From contig NC_084587.1 of the NCBI RefSeq assembly GCF_033807715.1, positions 13,993,017-14,057,016 of the forward strand: DNA of 64,000 nucleotides, in the 5' to 3' direction. Under the pieces are notes generated by a model, which was not told the DNA's origin, did no database searches, and worked only from the letters and a program-made list of their open reading frames with translations. The position numbers and the translations under genes are program-made. This DNA comes from Cololabis saira. Its lineage: Eukaryota > Chordata > Actinopteri > Beloniformes > Belonidae. Below, piece by piece: positions 11,651 through 24,125 of this stretch. Positions within the stretch are counted from its first letter, which is position 1; each line of letters opens with the position of its first letter.

Positions 11651-13185
11651 ACTAGAAAATTTCTGGAAATTTTGATATGGGCATGCCCTACCGCCCATTC
11701 GACCCCTCTCGCTGCTTTGGTTTGGGGCTGTAGTGGTTGTGTTCGGGGTGGTTCTATGTCAGTTTGAGGTGTTTACGGTTGTATTGCATTCATTCCTGTG
11801 CTCCCAATAGTTATTAATGGCGTGCGCTTTTTGGCGTCTAGCGCCCCCCACGGTGACACTTTTGACTGAAAAAAGTAATGCCCATCGAGGCAACATGGAG
11901 ACGCATCTAACGATGTATGCCATGCATGGGTGCACGTTGCGGTTCAGGCTACATTAATGGATAGGTTTTTTTTAGCTGTGGTGTAAAAACCCATCTGAAT
12001 GAATGGGGCCATTTGGCATGGATTTTGACATAAAATTTCCTTAAATAACAGCTTCATGAAATTTGAATATGTTGAAGTCCACAGCGTGCCGAATCGGGGA
12101 ACATTTGTAGGATATCTCTACGATAATCTGTTGCCTAGCAACAAGCGTCCAAAGTCAAACGGAAATAAAGAAAAAAATGAAAGGTCAATATCGCAAAAAG
12201 TGTAATAATTGGCATAATGAGCTTGTACGGTCCGTTAGTGCCAATCGGGCCGAGTGCTTGAAAGTTTGAACGATGTCTCTACGATAAAGTCCGGCCGAGC
12301 AATAAGCGTTCAAATTTTTCGCCTTTTTTTTTGCTTTTTGGCATCTAGCGTTGCCACGGTAACACTTTCGACCGAGAAAAGTAATGCCCATCAAGGCACC
12401 ATCGAGACGCATCCAAAGATGTATGCCATGCATGGGTGCATGTTCCGGTCCGGGCAGCGTTAACAGATGGTTTATTCACATGATCCCCCATACAAATGCA
12501 TTGGTTTTTGTTGCCATGGTAACAAGCTCCATAGGATAGAATGGGACAATTTGGCTTCAATATCTCAAAAGCTGTAAACGACAGCGTAATGAGACCTCAG
12601 TATGTTGTAGTCCACAGCAACCTGAGTCTTTTAACGTTGAATTAAAGTCTCTACGACATCGTGTTGCCGCGCAACAAGCGTCCGAAATTCCGTTAGCATC
12701 AAAATGATCAAGGTGGAATACCTCAAAAACCGTAATAGCAAGCTTGACGAGACTAAAATATGTTGCAGTACAAAGCGTCCCGGGTTTGTCAATGTTGTAA
12801 GGATTTCTGTACGATAAATCGTTGCCTAGCAACAAGCGTCCAAAATAAAAGGGATTTTTTTTTAAAATTGAAAGTTAAATATCGCAAAAACCGTAATAAC
12901 TAGCAGGATGAAGTTGTATGGTCCTTTAGGGACTAACGGGCCGAGTGTTTGAAAGTTTGAACGATGTCTCTACGATAAAGTTCGGCGGAGCAATAAGCGC
13001 GGGAATTTTCGCCTTTTTTTTTGCTTTTTGGCAACTAGCGTTGCCACGGTAACCCCTATTACTGAGAAAAGTAATGCCCATCGAGGCACGATGGAGACGC
13101 ATCCAACGATGTATGGCATGCATGGGTGCACGTTGCGGTTCGGGCCGTATTAACGGACGAAAAAAAGTGCGGAATAAGAATAATA
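11651..13185 (-). mobile_element. M2 module, copy 8
   Basis: No visible difference from copy 3 (offset 8215), including the degraded GCCCCCCACGGTG block. It runs into M1a. Confidence 0.9.
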
Positions 13186-13434
13186 AGAAAAGGGAAACCT
13201 TTTCTGTATACCAATATATCGCCTTCATTTTCATGTTTTTCCTCATTTTTTCGGGCGTGTTTTAGTTTTTGGGGAATTTTTTTTCCCACATCAGAGCGGG
13301 GTCATGCTGTACACCTGCTGGTGTGACGTGGGACTTTTGCGACTTTAGCTTGTTAGCAAAATGCTAGCAACAATGCCCTTTGGGCCATTCTGGACGATTG
13401 CAATATGGTCATGCCACTACTTGGCATGCCCATA
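13186..13434 (-). mobile_element. M1a module, copy 2
   Basis: 249 bp, matching the copy at 4971. The match to the first block stops at the joint: here the spacer reads ATAATAAAAACTAG, there ATAATAACTAG. Confidence 0.85.
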
Positions 13435-13443
13435 ATAATAAAA

Positions 13444-14979
13444 ACTAGAAAATTTCTGGAAATTTTGATATGGGCATGCCCTACCGCCCATTCGAGCCCT
13501 CTCGCTGCTCTGGTTTGGGGCTGCAGTGTTTGTGTTCGGGGCGGTTTTATGTCAGTTTGAGGTGTTTACGGTTGTATTTCATTCATTCCTGTGCTCCCAA
13601 TAGTTATTAATGGGGTGCGCTTTTTGCCGTCTAGCGTTGCCACGGTAACGCTTTTGACTGAGAAAAGCAATGCCCATCGAGGCACGATGGAGACGCATCC
13701 AACGATGTATGCCATGCATGAGTGCACGTTCCGGTTCAGGCTACGTTAACGGATAGGTTTTTTTTCCACCATGGTTTAAAAAAACCCATCCGAATGAATG
13801 GGGCCATTTGGCATGGATTTTACATTAAACTTTCCTTAAATCACAGCTTCATGAAATTTTAATACGTTGAAGGTCACAGCGTGCCGAGTCAGGGAACATT
13901 TGTATGATGTCTCTACGATAATCTGTTGCCTAGCAACAAGCGTCCAAAGTCAAACGGAAATAAAAAAAAAAATGAAAGGTCAATATCACAAAAACTTTAA
14001 AAAATGGCATAATGAGGTTCTAGGCTCCGTTAGTGCCAATCGGGCCGAGTGTTTGAAAGTTTGAACTATGTCTCTACGATAAAGTCCGGCCGAGCAATAA
14101 GCGTCTGAATTTTCGCCTTTTTTTTTGGTTTTTGGCATCTAGCGTTGCCACGGTAGCACTTTTGACTGAAAAAAGTAATGCCCATCGAGGCACGATGGAG
14201 ACGCATCCAACGATATATGCCATGCATGGGTGCACATTGCGGTCCGAGCAGTATTAACAGATTGTTTATTCACATGCTCTCCCATACAAATGCATAGGTT
14301 TTTGTTGCCATGGTAACAAGCCCTATAGGATAGAATGGGACAATTTGGTTTTAATATCTCAAAAGCTGTAAACGAGAGCGTAATGAGACCTCAGTATGTT
14401 GTAGTCCACATCAACCTGAGTCTTTTAACGTTGGAACAAAGTCTCTGCGATACCGCGTTGCCGCGCAACAAGCATCCGAAGTTCCGTTAGCATCAAAATG
14501 AACAATGTGGAATATCTCAAAAACCGTAATAGCAAGCATGACGAGACTAAAATATGTTGCAGTACAAAGCGTCCCGGGTTGGTCAATGTTGTAATGATGT
14601 CTGTACGATAAACCGTTGCCTAGCAACAAGCGTCCAAAATAAAATAGATTTTTTTTTTAAATTGAAAGTTAAATATCGCAAAAACCGTAATAAGTAGCAT
14701 GATGAAGTTTTATGGTCCTTTAGTGACTATCGGGCCGAGTGTTTGAAAGTTTGAACGATGTCTCTACGATAAAGTTCGGCCGAGCAATAAGCGTGGGAAT
14801 TTTCGCCTTTTTTTTTGCTTTTTGGCAACTAGCGTTGCCACGGTAACCCCTATTACGGAGAAAAGTAATGCCCATCGAATCACGATGGAGACGCATCCAA
14901 CGATGTATGCCATGCATGGGTGCACGTTGCGGTTCGGGCCGTATTAACGGACGAAAAAAAGTGCGGAATAAGAATAATA
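13444..14979 (-). mobile_element. M2 module, copy 9
   Basis: Variant M2 with CATTCGAGCCCTCTCGCTGC near 13490 and GGCTGCAGTG near 13521, features shared only with copy 11 at 31849. One X-box-like site has decayed to GTTGCCACGGTAGC near 14145. It runs into an M1a module. Confidence 0.9.
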
Positions 14980-15228
14980 AGAAAAGGGAAACCTTTTCTG
15001 TATACTAATATATCGCCTTCATTTTCATGTTTTTCCTCATTTTTTCGGGCATGTTTTAGTTTTTGGGGATTTTTTTTTTCCACATCCGAGCGGGGTCATG
15101 CTGTACACCCGCTGGTGTGACGTGGGACTTTTGCGACTTTAGCTTGTTAGCAAAATGCTAGCAACATTGCCCTTTGGGCCATTCTGGACGATTGCAATAT
15201 GGTCATGCCATTACTTGGCATGCCCATA
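14980..15228 (-). mobile_element. M1a module, copy 3
   Basis: 249 bp with the standard starting hairpin. The terminal hairpin loop is ATTACTT instead of ACTACTT, leaving the stem unchanged. It abuts the next M2 directly. Confidence 0.85.
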
Positions 15229-16762
15229 ACTAGAAAATTTCATGAAATTTTGATATGGGCATGCCCTACGGCCCATCCGACCCCTCTCGCTGCTTTGGTT
15301 TGGGGCTGTAGTGGTTGTGTTCGGGGTGGTTCTATATCAGTTTGAGGTGTTTACAGTTGTATTGCATTCATTCCTGTGCTCCCAATAGTTATTAAAGGCG
15401 TGCGCTTTTTGGCGTCTAGCGCCCCCCACGGTGACACTTTTGACTGAAAAAAGTAATGCCCATCGAGGCAACATGGAGACGCATCTAACGATGTATGCCA
15501 TGCATGGGTGCACGTTGCGGTTCAGGCTACATTAATGGATAGGTTTTTGTTTCACCGTGGTAAAAAAAACCATCTGAATGAATGGGGCCATTTGGCATGG
15601 ATTTTTACATAAAATTTCCTTAAATAACAGCTTCATGAAATTTGAATATGTTGAAGTCCACAGCGTGCCGAGTCGGGGAACATTTGTAGGATGTCTCTAT
15701 GATAATCTGTTGCCTAGCAACAAGCGTCCAAAGTCAAACGGAAATAAAGAAAAAAATGAAAGGTCATTATCGCAAAAAGTGTAATAATTGGCATAATGAG
15801 CTTGTACGGTCCGTTAGTGCCAATCGGGCCGAGTGTTTGAAAGTTTGAACGATGTCTCTACGATAAAGTCTGGCCGAGCAATAAACGTTAGAATTTTTGC
15901 CTTTTTTTTTGCTTTTTGGCATCTAGCGTTGCCACGGTAACACTTTCGACTGAGAAAAGTAATGCCCATCGAGGCACGATGGAGACGCATCCAACGATGT
16001 ATGCCATGCATGGGTGCACGTTCCGGTCTGGGCAGCATTAACAGATGTTTTATTCACATGCTCCCCCATACAAATGCATAGGTTTTTGTTGCCATGGTAA
16101 CAAGCTCCATAGGATAGAATGGGACAATTAGGCTTCAATATCTCAAAAGCTGTAAACGACAGCGTAATGAGACCTTAGTATGTTGTAGTCCACAGCAACC
16201 CGAGTCTTTTAACGTTAAATTAAAGTCTCTACGATATTGTGTTGCCGCGCAACAAGCGTCCGAAATTCCGTTAGCATCAAAATGAACAAAGTGGAATACC
16301 TCAAAAACCGTAATAGCAAGCTTGACGAGACTAAAATATGTTGCAGTACAAAGCGTCCCGGGTTTGTCAATGTTGTAATGATGTCTGTACGATAAACCGT
16401 TGCCTAGCAACAAACGTCCAAAATAAAAGGGATTTTTTTTTTAAATTGAAAGTTAAATATCGCAAAAACCGTAATAACTAGAATGATGAAGTTGTATGGT
16501 CCTTTAAAGACTATCGGGCCGAGTGTTTCAAAGTTTGAACGATGTCTCTACGATAAGGTTCGGCCGAGCAATAAGCGTGGGAATTTTCGCCTTTTTTTTG
16601 CTTTTTGGCAACTAGCGTTGCCACGGTAACCCCTATTACTGAGAAAAGTAATACCCATCGAATCACGATGGAAACGCATCCAACGATGTATGCCATGCAT
16701 GGGTGCACGTTGCGGTTCGGGCCGTATTAACGGACGAAAAAAAGTGCGGAATAAGAATAATA
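15229..16762 (-). mobile_element. M2 module, copy 10
   Basis: The terminal palindrome is AAAATTTCATGAAATTTT. Relative to other copies only the two loop bases have changed (TG to AT), so the stem is preserved and the 18-mer is now fully self-complementary. It runs into M1a and is the last M2 before the M3 block. Confidence 0.9.
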
Positions 16763-17011
16763 AGAAAAGGGAAACCTTTTCTAGATACTAATATATCGCC
16801 TTCATTTTCATGTTTTTCCTCATTTTTTCGGGCGTGTTTTAGTTTTTGGAGATTTTTTTTTTCCACATCAGAGCGGGGTCATGCTGTACACCCGCTGGTG
16901 TGACGTGGGACTTTTGCGACTTTAGCTTGTTAGCAAAATGCTAGCAACATTGCCCTTTGAGCCATTCTGGACGATTGCAATATGGTCATGCCATTACTTG
17001 GCATGCCCATA
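16763..17011 (-). mobile_element. M1a module, copy 4; junction of family A to family B
   Basis: 249 bp ending in GGCATGCCCATA immediately followed by the ACTAGAC left end of M3. Here the M1 terminal arm faces an M3 subterminal arm (GTGCCACGG), so it is a mismatched pair. This marks the switch between the two families. Confidence 0.85.
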
Positions 17012-17178
17012 ACTAGACAAAATTCCCGGGAAATTTTGAAGTGCCACGGACTACTGCCGGATGATCGCGGGGCTTATTTGCACCCATGAAGGTCAAGGAC
17101 TCGATACAGATTCCAATGACACCACCCATGACTCTCTATGTCAAACCATTCAAAAGTTATTACAGAAAATATGTAATA

Positions 17179-18217
17179 GGCTAATAGAACCGCTAACAAG
17201 ACCGCTAACGGGACCGCTAACGGGATAGCTAACAGAACCGCTAACGGAACCTCTAACAGGATCGCTAACTGAACCGCTAACGGGACCGCTAACGGGACCG
17301 CTAACCGAGCCGCTAACGGAATCGCTAACCGAGCCGCTAACAACCGCTAACGGAACCGCTAACGGGACCGCTAATGGGAACGCTAATGGGATCGCTAACG
17401 GAACCGCTAACGGGACCGCTAACGGGACCGCTAACGGGATCGCTAACGGGACCGCTAACGGGGCCGCTAACGGGATCGCTAACCGAGCCGCTAACAACCG
17501 CTAACGGAACCGCTAAGGGGACCGCTAATGGGACCACTAATGGGATCGCTAACCGAGCCGCTAACGGAATCGCTAACCGAGCCGCTAACAACCGCTAACG
17601 GAACCGCTAACGAGACCGCTAATGGGACCGCTAATGGGATCGCTAACGGGATCGCTAACGGGACCGCTAACGGGATCGCTAACGGGATCGCTAACGGGAT
17701 CGCTAATGGGACCGCTAACCGAGCCGCTAATGGGGTCGCTAACGGGACCGCTAACAACCGCTAACGGAACCGCTAACGGGACCGCTAACAGAACCGCTAA
17801 CAGAACCGCTAACAGGACCGCTAACGGGATCGCTAACAACCGCTAACGGAACCGCTAACGGGACCGCTAATGGGATTGCTAACGGGACCGCTAACGGGGT
17901 CGCTAACTGGACCGCTAACGGGATCGCTAACGGGACCGCTAACGGGATCGCTAACGGAATCGCTAACTGAACCGCTAACGGGACCGCTAACCGAACCGCT
18001 AACGGGATCGCTAACTGAGCCGCTAACGGGATCGCTAACGGGATCGCTAACAACCGCTAACGGGACCGCTAACGGGACCGCTAACGGGGTCGCTAACTGG
18101 ACCGCTAACGGGATCGCTAACGGGACCGCTAACGGGACCGCTAACGGGATCGCTAACGGGACCGCTAACGGGATCGCTAACAGGACCGCTAACAGAACCG
18201 CTAACGGGACCGCTAAC
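17179..18217. repeat. 12-bp minisatellite (CCGCTAACGGGA) in M3 copy 1
   Basis: About 86 tandem copies of CCGCTAACGGGA and variants (TCGCTAACGGGA, CCGCTAACCGAG). A phase break reading AACAACCGCTAACGG recurs at about 17340, 17493, 17587, 17753, 17835 and 18049, dividing the array into higher-order units of roughly 80-210 bp. Four of six frames are open because the stop-containing frame is only one per strand, so the [14 protein letters not shown] and TANGTANG frames are artefacts. Confidence 0.97.
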
Positions 18218-18524
18218 ACCAATAACACTACCATCCCATAATAAACACCTACCATCCCATAATAACACTAACATCCCATAATAACACTAACATCCTATAA
18301 AAACACCTGACATCCCATAATAACACTAACATCCTATAAAAACACCTGCCATCCCATAATAACACTAACATCCTATAAAAACACCTGACATCCCATAATA
18401 ACACTAACATCCTATAAAAACACCTGACATCCCATAATAACACTAACATCCTATAAAAACGCCTGACATCCCATAATAACACTAATATCCTATAAAAACA
18501 CCTGCCATCCCATAATAACACCTA
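18218..18524. repeat. 39-bp satellite in M3 copy 1
   Basis: About eight copies of a 39-bp unit built from AACACTAACATCCTATAAAA followed by ACACCTGMCATCCCATAAT. The first two units are shorter variants. Confidence 0.95.

Positions 18525-18606
<82 letters not shown>
18525..18606. repeat. (GT)n microsatellite in M3 copy 1
   Basis: About 40 GT dinucleotides with a single C interruption, following CACCTATC. It is absent from M3 copy 2. Confidence 0.98.
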
Positions 18607-20007
18607 TCATCTAAGGTTAAAAGGTCAGGGTTCAGATTTCTCCATTTTCCAGGTTATACTATGAATTCTGTACTGAGTGAGTCATGTGACCAGTTCTGGG
18701 TCAGCCTAATCAGTCAACAGCTGAGCTCCGGTTGCTAGGGGCAACAAGAACCTGATTCAGAGGGAGCGGGAATGAGACAGCTAGATTTTCGGTTGTGACA
18801 AACCTGAAATCACTCCACTTTGCGCTCAAACCGTAGCTCTTAGCAGAAAAACGAAAACATTTTGAGAAACGGAGAACCTACCAGATTATCTAAATGTTAT
18901 TTTCATACAGATATTCCTTAAAATGTGTTAGTAACGGCAATTCGAAAACAAAAATGAGATTTTTTTTAAGAAAACTTCATTTAACATGGGAGTCAATGAA
19001 GAGAGAGACAGGAACTGGCGTGTCTGTTGGCTCCCCCGTTAAAATTTTGTGCACACCACGCCTGTCAAAGTCACATTTTATGAATCACAAAACCTATGTC
19101 TATATTCTGACCAAAAATTATCTGTCTACCTTTTACGGTTTGGCCGTGACCTCGAGTTACAAATAAGAAATCATGTTTTTTTTTCAGTGTAACTACACTC
19201 TAGCAAACTGACTCCCGTGCTCTAGATTTGAAAAAAAGTGATTTCCAGTCCTCGCTTGAGGGCTCATATCTTGAAAAGTGTACATTTTAGGAAAAAACAG
19301 TTTCGGGTTTGGAGAGAGAAGAGAAGTTTTCCTCCGTTTTGAAGTTTGAATGACGTTTCTACGTGCAAGTATGAGAAAGATACGTGACTCAGAAAAAAGG
19401 TGATTTTTTTTTTTTTTTAATCTCCTCCCACCCACAGTGTGAAATGCTGCCCCATACAAATACATGGGAAAATCTCCCCATTAGTTTGGAAATTTGGAAA
19501 TGTTTTTGCACTTCGTGCAAAAACTATTTGTGCCATCGTTCTGAAAATCCACAGGACTGTAGTTAAATTCAGGGCCTACAACTTTCTAAATCGGTTCAGA
19601 ATTTTTCGAGTAACGGTGTGCGAGTGGTGAGGCCCCAAAGTTCACGCAATGCGTTCCGGATGGGGCAAAAAGTGCACGTTTGTGCACGTTGCGCAAATAC
19701 GTGCACGCCAATCGCTTATAAAAGTCATACCCATCGATTCCCGATTAAGGCGCACGTTTCTACGTTTTTACTTTTCGCGTTTTCTCAAAGCTGTGGGACT
19801 AGTTACGGGACGAAGTTTATACGGAAGAATAAATAAATAAACTAGACAAAATTCCCGGGAAATTTTGAAGTGCCACGGACTACTGCCGGATGATCGCGGG
19901 GCTTATTTGCACCCATGAAGGTCAAGGACTCGATACTTAGTCATTTGACACCACCCATGACTCTCTATGTCAAACCATTCAAAAGTTATTACAGAAAATA
20001 TGTAATA

Positions 20008-21059
20008 GGCTAATAGAACCGCTAACAAGACCGCTAACGGGACCGCTAACGGGATAGCTAACAGAACCGCTAACGGAACCTCTAACGGGATCGCTAACTG
20101 AACCGCTAACGGGATCGCTAAAGGGATCGCTAACGGGACCGCTAACGGGACCGCTAACCGAGCCGCTAACGGAATCGCTAACCGAGCCGCTAACAACCGC
20201 TAACGGAACCGCTAACGGGACCGCTAACGGGACCGCTAACCGGACCGCTAATGGGATCGCTAACGGAACCGCTAACGGGACCGCTAACGGGACCGCTAAC
20301 GGGACCGCTAACGGGATCGCTAACGGAGCCGCTAATGGGGTCGCTAACGGGACCGCTAACAACCGCTAACGAAACCGCTAACATTACCGCTAACAGAACC
20401 GCTAACTGAACCGCTAACGGGATCGCTAACGGGATCGCTAACGGGACCGCTAACCGAGCCGTTAACGGAATCGCTAACCGAGCCGCTAACAACCGCTAAC
20501 GGGACCGCTAACGGGACTGCTAACGGGACCGCTAACGGGACCGCTAACGGGACCGCTAACGAGACCGCTAACGGGACCGCTAACGGGATCGCTAACGGGA
20601 TCGCTAACGGAGCCGCTAATGGGGTCGCTAACGGGACCGCTAACAACCGCTAACGGAACCGCTAACAGGACCGCTAACAGAACCGCTAACTGAACCGCTA
20701 ACGGGATCGCTAACGGGATCGCTAACGGGACCGCTAACCGAGCCGCTAACGGAATCGCTAACCGAGCCGCTAACAACCGCTAACGGAACCGCTAACGGGA
20801 CCGCTAACGGGACCGCTAACGGGATCGCTAACGGAACCGCTAACGGGACCGCTAACGGGACCGCTAACGGGATCGCTAACGGGACCGCTAACCGAGCCAC
20901 TAACGGGATTGCTAACGGGATCGCTAACAACCGCTAACGGGACCGCTAACGGGATTGCTAACGGGGTCGCTAACTGGACCGCTAACGGGATCGCTAACTG
21001 GACCGCTAACGGGATCGCTAACAGGACTGCTAACAGAACCGCTAACGGGACCGCTAACA
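20008..21059. repeat. 12-bp minisatellite in M3 copy 2
   Basis: Same CCGCTAACGGGA array, with AACAACCGC phase breaks at about 20192, 20358, 20488, 20642, 20772 and 20926. Spacings alternate near 166, 130, 154, 130 and 154 bp, so the higher-order unit differs from copy 1. Confidence 0.96.
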
Positions 21060-21243
21060 CCAATAACACTACCATCCCATAATAAACACCTACCATCCCA
21101 TAATAACACTAACATCCTATAAAAACACCTGCCATCCCATAATAACGCTAAAAACCTTAAAAAAACACCTGCCATCCCATAATAACACTAACATCCTATA
21201 AAAACACCTGCCATCCCATAATAACACTAACATCCTATAAAAA
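21060..21243. repeat. 39-bp satellite in M3 copy 2
   Basis: About four to five units, one of them decayed (AACGCTAAAAACCTTAAAAA). It ends directly in unique tail sequence without a GT tract. Confidence 0.93.
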
Positions 21244-22611
21244 TAAAATGGGGATCATGTAAGGTCAGGGTTCAGATTCCTCCATTATCCAAGGTAAAGT
21301 ATTATGAAGTCTGCATTGATGTGTCATGTGACCAGTTCTGGGTCACATGACCCGGAAGTATGGTAGTGTTTATTGTATTGGAATGACTCAGCTAGTTTTT
21401 TGGATTTGACAAGCCTCAAATAACTTCACCTTGTAATCAAACTGTAGCTCCTATCAGAAAAACAAAGACATCATGAGAGAGACAGAACCCGGAAGATTCT
21501 GACAATCTTAATTTTATTCAGATATTCCTTAAAATGTGTTAGTAACGGCAATTCGAAAACAAAAATGAGATTTTTTTTAAGAAAACTTCATTTAACATGG
21601 GAGTCAATGAAGAGACAGACAGGAATTGGCGTGTCTGTTGGCTCCACCGTTAAAATTTTGTGCACACCACGCCTGTGAAAGTCACATTTTATAAATCACA
21701 ACACCTATGTCTATATTCTGACCAAAAATGATCTGTCTACCTTTTACGGTTTGGCCGTGACCTCGAGTTACAAATAAGAAATCATGTTTTTTTTTCAGTC
21801 TAACTACACTCTAGCAAACTGACTCCCGTGCTCTAGATTTGAAAAAAAGTGATTTCCAGACCTCGCTTGAGGGCTCATATCTTGAAAAGTGTACATTTTA
21901 GGAAAAAACAGTCCGGGGTTTAGAGAGAGAAGAGAAGTTTTCCTCCGTTTTGAAGTTTGAATGACGTTTCTACGTGCAAGTATGAGAAAGATACGTGACT
22001 CAGAAAAAAGGTGAATTTTGTCTTTTTTCTCGACATTTTCCCATCCGCTTTGAATGGCGCCATAGGAATACATGGCAAAATGGTCTCCCCATTAGTTTGG
22101 AAATTTGGAAATGTTTTTGCACTTCGTGCAAAAACTATTTGTGCCATCGCTCTGAAAATCCACAGGACTGTAGTTAAATTCAGGGTCTACAACTTTCTAA
22201 ATCGGTTCAGAATTTTTCGAGTAACGGTGTGCGAGTGGTGAGGCCCCAAACTTCTCGCAATGCGTTCCGGATGGGGCAAAAAGCGCACGTTTGTGCACGT
22301 TGCGCAAAAACGTGCACGCCAATCGCTAATAAAAGTCATACCCATCGATTCCCGATTAAGGCGCACGTTTCTACGTTTTTACTTTTCGCGTTTTCTCAAA
22401 GCTGTGGGAGGAGTAGCCGGACAAAGTTTTTACGGAAGAATAAATAAATAACTAGACAAAATTCCCGGGAAATTTTGAAGTGCCACGGACTACTGCCGGA
22501 TGATCGCGGGGCTTATTTGCACCCATGAAGGTCAAGGACTCGATACAGATTCCAATGACACCACCCATGACTCTCTATGTCAAACCATTCAAAAGTTATT
22601 ACAGAAAATAT

Positions 22612-23783
22612 AGAACCGCTAACTGAACCGCTAACGGGATCGCTAACGGGATCGCTAACGGGACCGCTAACGGGACCGCTAACCGAGCCGCTAACGGGAT
22701 CGCTAACCGAGCCGCTAACAACCGCTAACGGAACCGCTAACGGGACCGCTAACGGGACCGCTAACGGGACCGCTAACGGGATCGCTAACGGGATCGCTAA
22801 CGGGATCACTAACGGGACCGCTAACGGGACCGCTAACCGAGCCGCTAATGGGATCGCTAACGGGACCGCTAACAACCGCTAACAGAACCGCTAACGGGAC
22901 CGCTAACAGAACCGCTAACAGAACCGCTAACGGGATCGCTAAAAACCGCTAGCGGAACCGCTAACGGGACCGCTAATGGGATTGCTAACGGGACCGCTAA
23001 CGGGGTCGCTAACTGGACCGCTAACCGAGCCGCTAACGGGATCGCTAACCGAGCCGCTAACAACCGCTAACGGAACCGCTAACGGGACCGCTAACGGGAC
23101 CGCTAACGGAACCGCTAACGGGACCGCTAACGGGACCGCTAACGGGACCGCTAACGGGATCGCTAACGGGATCGCTAACGGGATCGCTAACGGGATCGCT
23201 AACGGGACCGCTAACCGAGCCGCTAATGGGATCGCTAACGGGACCGCTAACAACCGCTAACAGAACCGCTAACGGGACCGCTAACAGAACCGCTAACAGA
23301 ACCGCTAACGGGATCGCTAACAACCGCTAGCGGAACCGCTAACGGGACCGCTAACGGGATCGCTAACGGGACCGCTAACGGGACCGCTAACCGAGCCGCT
23401 AACGGGATCGCTAACCGAGCCGCTAACAACCGCTAACGGAACCGCTAACGGGACAGCTAACGGGACCGCTAACGGGACCGCTAACGGGACCGCTAACGGG
23501 ACCGCTAACGGGATCGCTAACTGAACCGCTAACGGGACCGCTAACCGAGCCGCTAACGGGATCGCTAACCGAGCCGCTAACGGGATCGCTAACCAAGCCG
23601 CTAACGGGATCGCTAACGGGATCGCTAACAACCGCTAACGGGACCGCTAACGGGATTGCTAACGGGACCGCTAACGGGGTCGCTAACTGGACCACTAACG
23701 GGATCGCTAACTGGACCGCTAACGGGACCGCTAACGGGATCGCTAACAGGACCGCTAACAGAACCGCTAACGGGACCGCTAAC
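22612..23783. repeat. 12-bp minisatellite in M3 copy 3
   Basis: Longest version, about 97 units of CCGCTAACGGGA. Some higher-order units start with AACCGCTAGCGG, a variant also found in copies 4 and 5. Confidence 0.96.
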
Positions 23784-24090
23784 ACCAATAACACTACCAT
23801 CCCATAATAAACACCTACCATCCCATAATAACACTAACATCCCATAATAACACTAACATCCTATAAAAACACCTGCCATCCCATAATAACACTAACATCC
23901 TATAAAAACACCTGCCATCCCATAATAACACTAACATCCTATAAAAACACCTGACATCCCATAATAACACTAACATCCTATAAAAACACCTGTCATCCCA
24001 TAATAACACTAACATCCTATAAAAACACCTGACATCCCATAATAACACTAACATCCTATAAAAACACCTGACATCCCATAATAACACCTA

Positions 24091-24091
<1 letters not shown>
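23784..24091. repeat. 39-bp satellite in M3 copy 3
   Basis: About eight units including a CTGTCATCCC variant shared with copies 4 and 5. Confidence 0.95.

Positions 24092-24124
<33 letters not shown>
24092..24124. repeat. (GT)n microsatellite in M3 copy 3
   Basis: About 16 GT dinucleotides at the position where copies 4 and 5 have over 50. Confidence 0.97.

Positions 24125-24125
<1 letters not shown>

Larger units (their letters stand above)
10111..13440. repeat. 3.3-kb higher-order block (M2-M2-M1a), copy 2 of 3
   Basis: See copy at 1896. The upstream neighbour (M2 copy 6) and downstream neighbour (M2 copy 9) differ from those of the other copies. Confidence 0.85.
17012..19840 (-). mobile_element. 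M3 module, copy 1 (family B body)
   Basis: A 2829-bp body. The left end is ACTAG, AC, then AAAATTCCCGGGAAATTTT (9-bp stem with one bulged A), then the arm AGTGCCACGG. In order it holds a head (17012-17178), a 12-bp minisatellite, a 39-bp satellite, a GT tract and a tail (18607-19840). The tail ends in TTTATACGGAAGAATAAATA, related to the end of M2. The tail has a perfect 9-bp hairpin at 19503-19523 and a segment GTTTGAATGACGTTTCTACG resembling the M2 sub-repeat. It carries the variant AATCTCCTCCCACCCACAGT near 19420, unlike the other copies. No coding function. Confidence 0.9.
19841..22450 (-). mobile_element. M3 module, copy 2
   Basis: Shortest M3 copy (2610 bp). The GT tract is missing. 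Between about 21240 and 21510 the sequence diverges from the other copies: it reads GGGTCACATGACCCGGAAGT where they have the GTTGCTAGGGGCAAC segment. Downstream it rejoins the common tail. The head reads CGATACTTAGTCATTTGACA instead of CGATACAGATTCCAATGACA. Confidence 0.9.

Noticed and set aside
17179..18217. G-quadruplex array from GGGA in the minisatellite
   Set aside because: G3 runs are spaced by about nine bases, longer than usual quadruplex loops; not convincing.
17833..18255. Long VSGPVSG / LAVPLA / TANGTANG frames in the minisatellites
   Set aside because: Direct consequence of a 12-bp unit without stops in four of six frames.
18218..18524. CRISPR-like regular repeat
   Set aside because: The 39-bp units are contiguous with no variable spacers, and the genome is eukaryotic.
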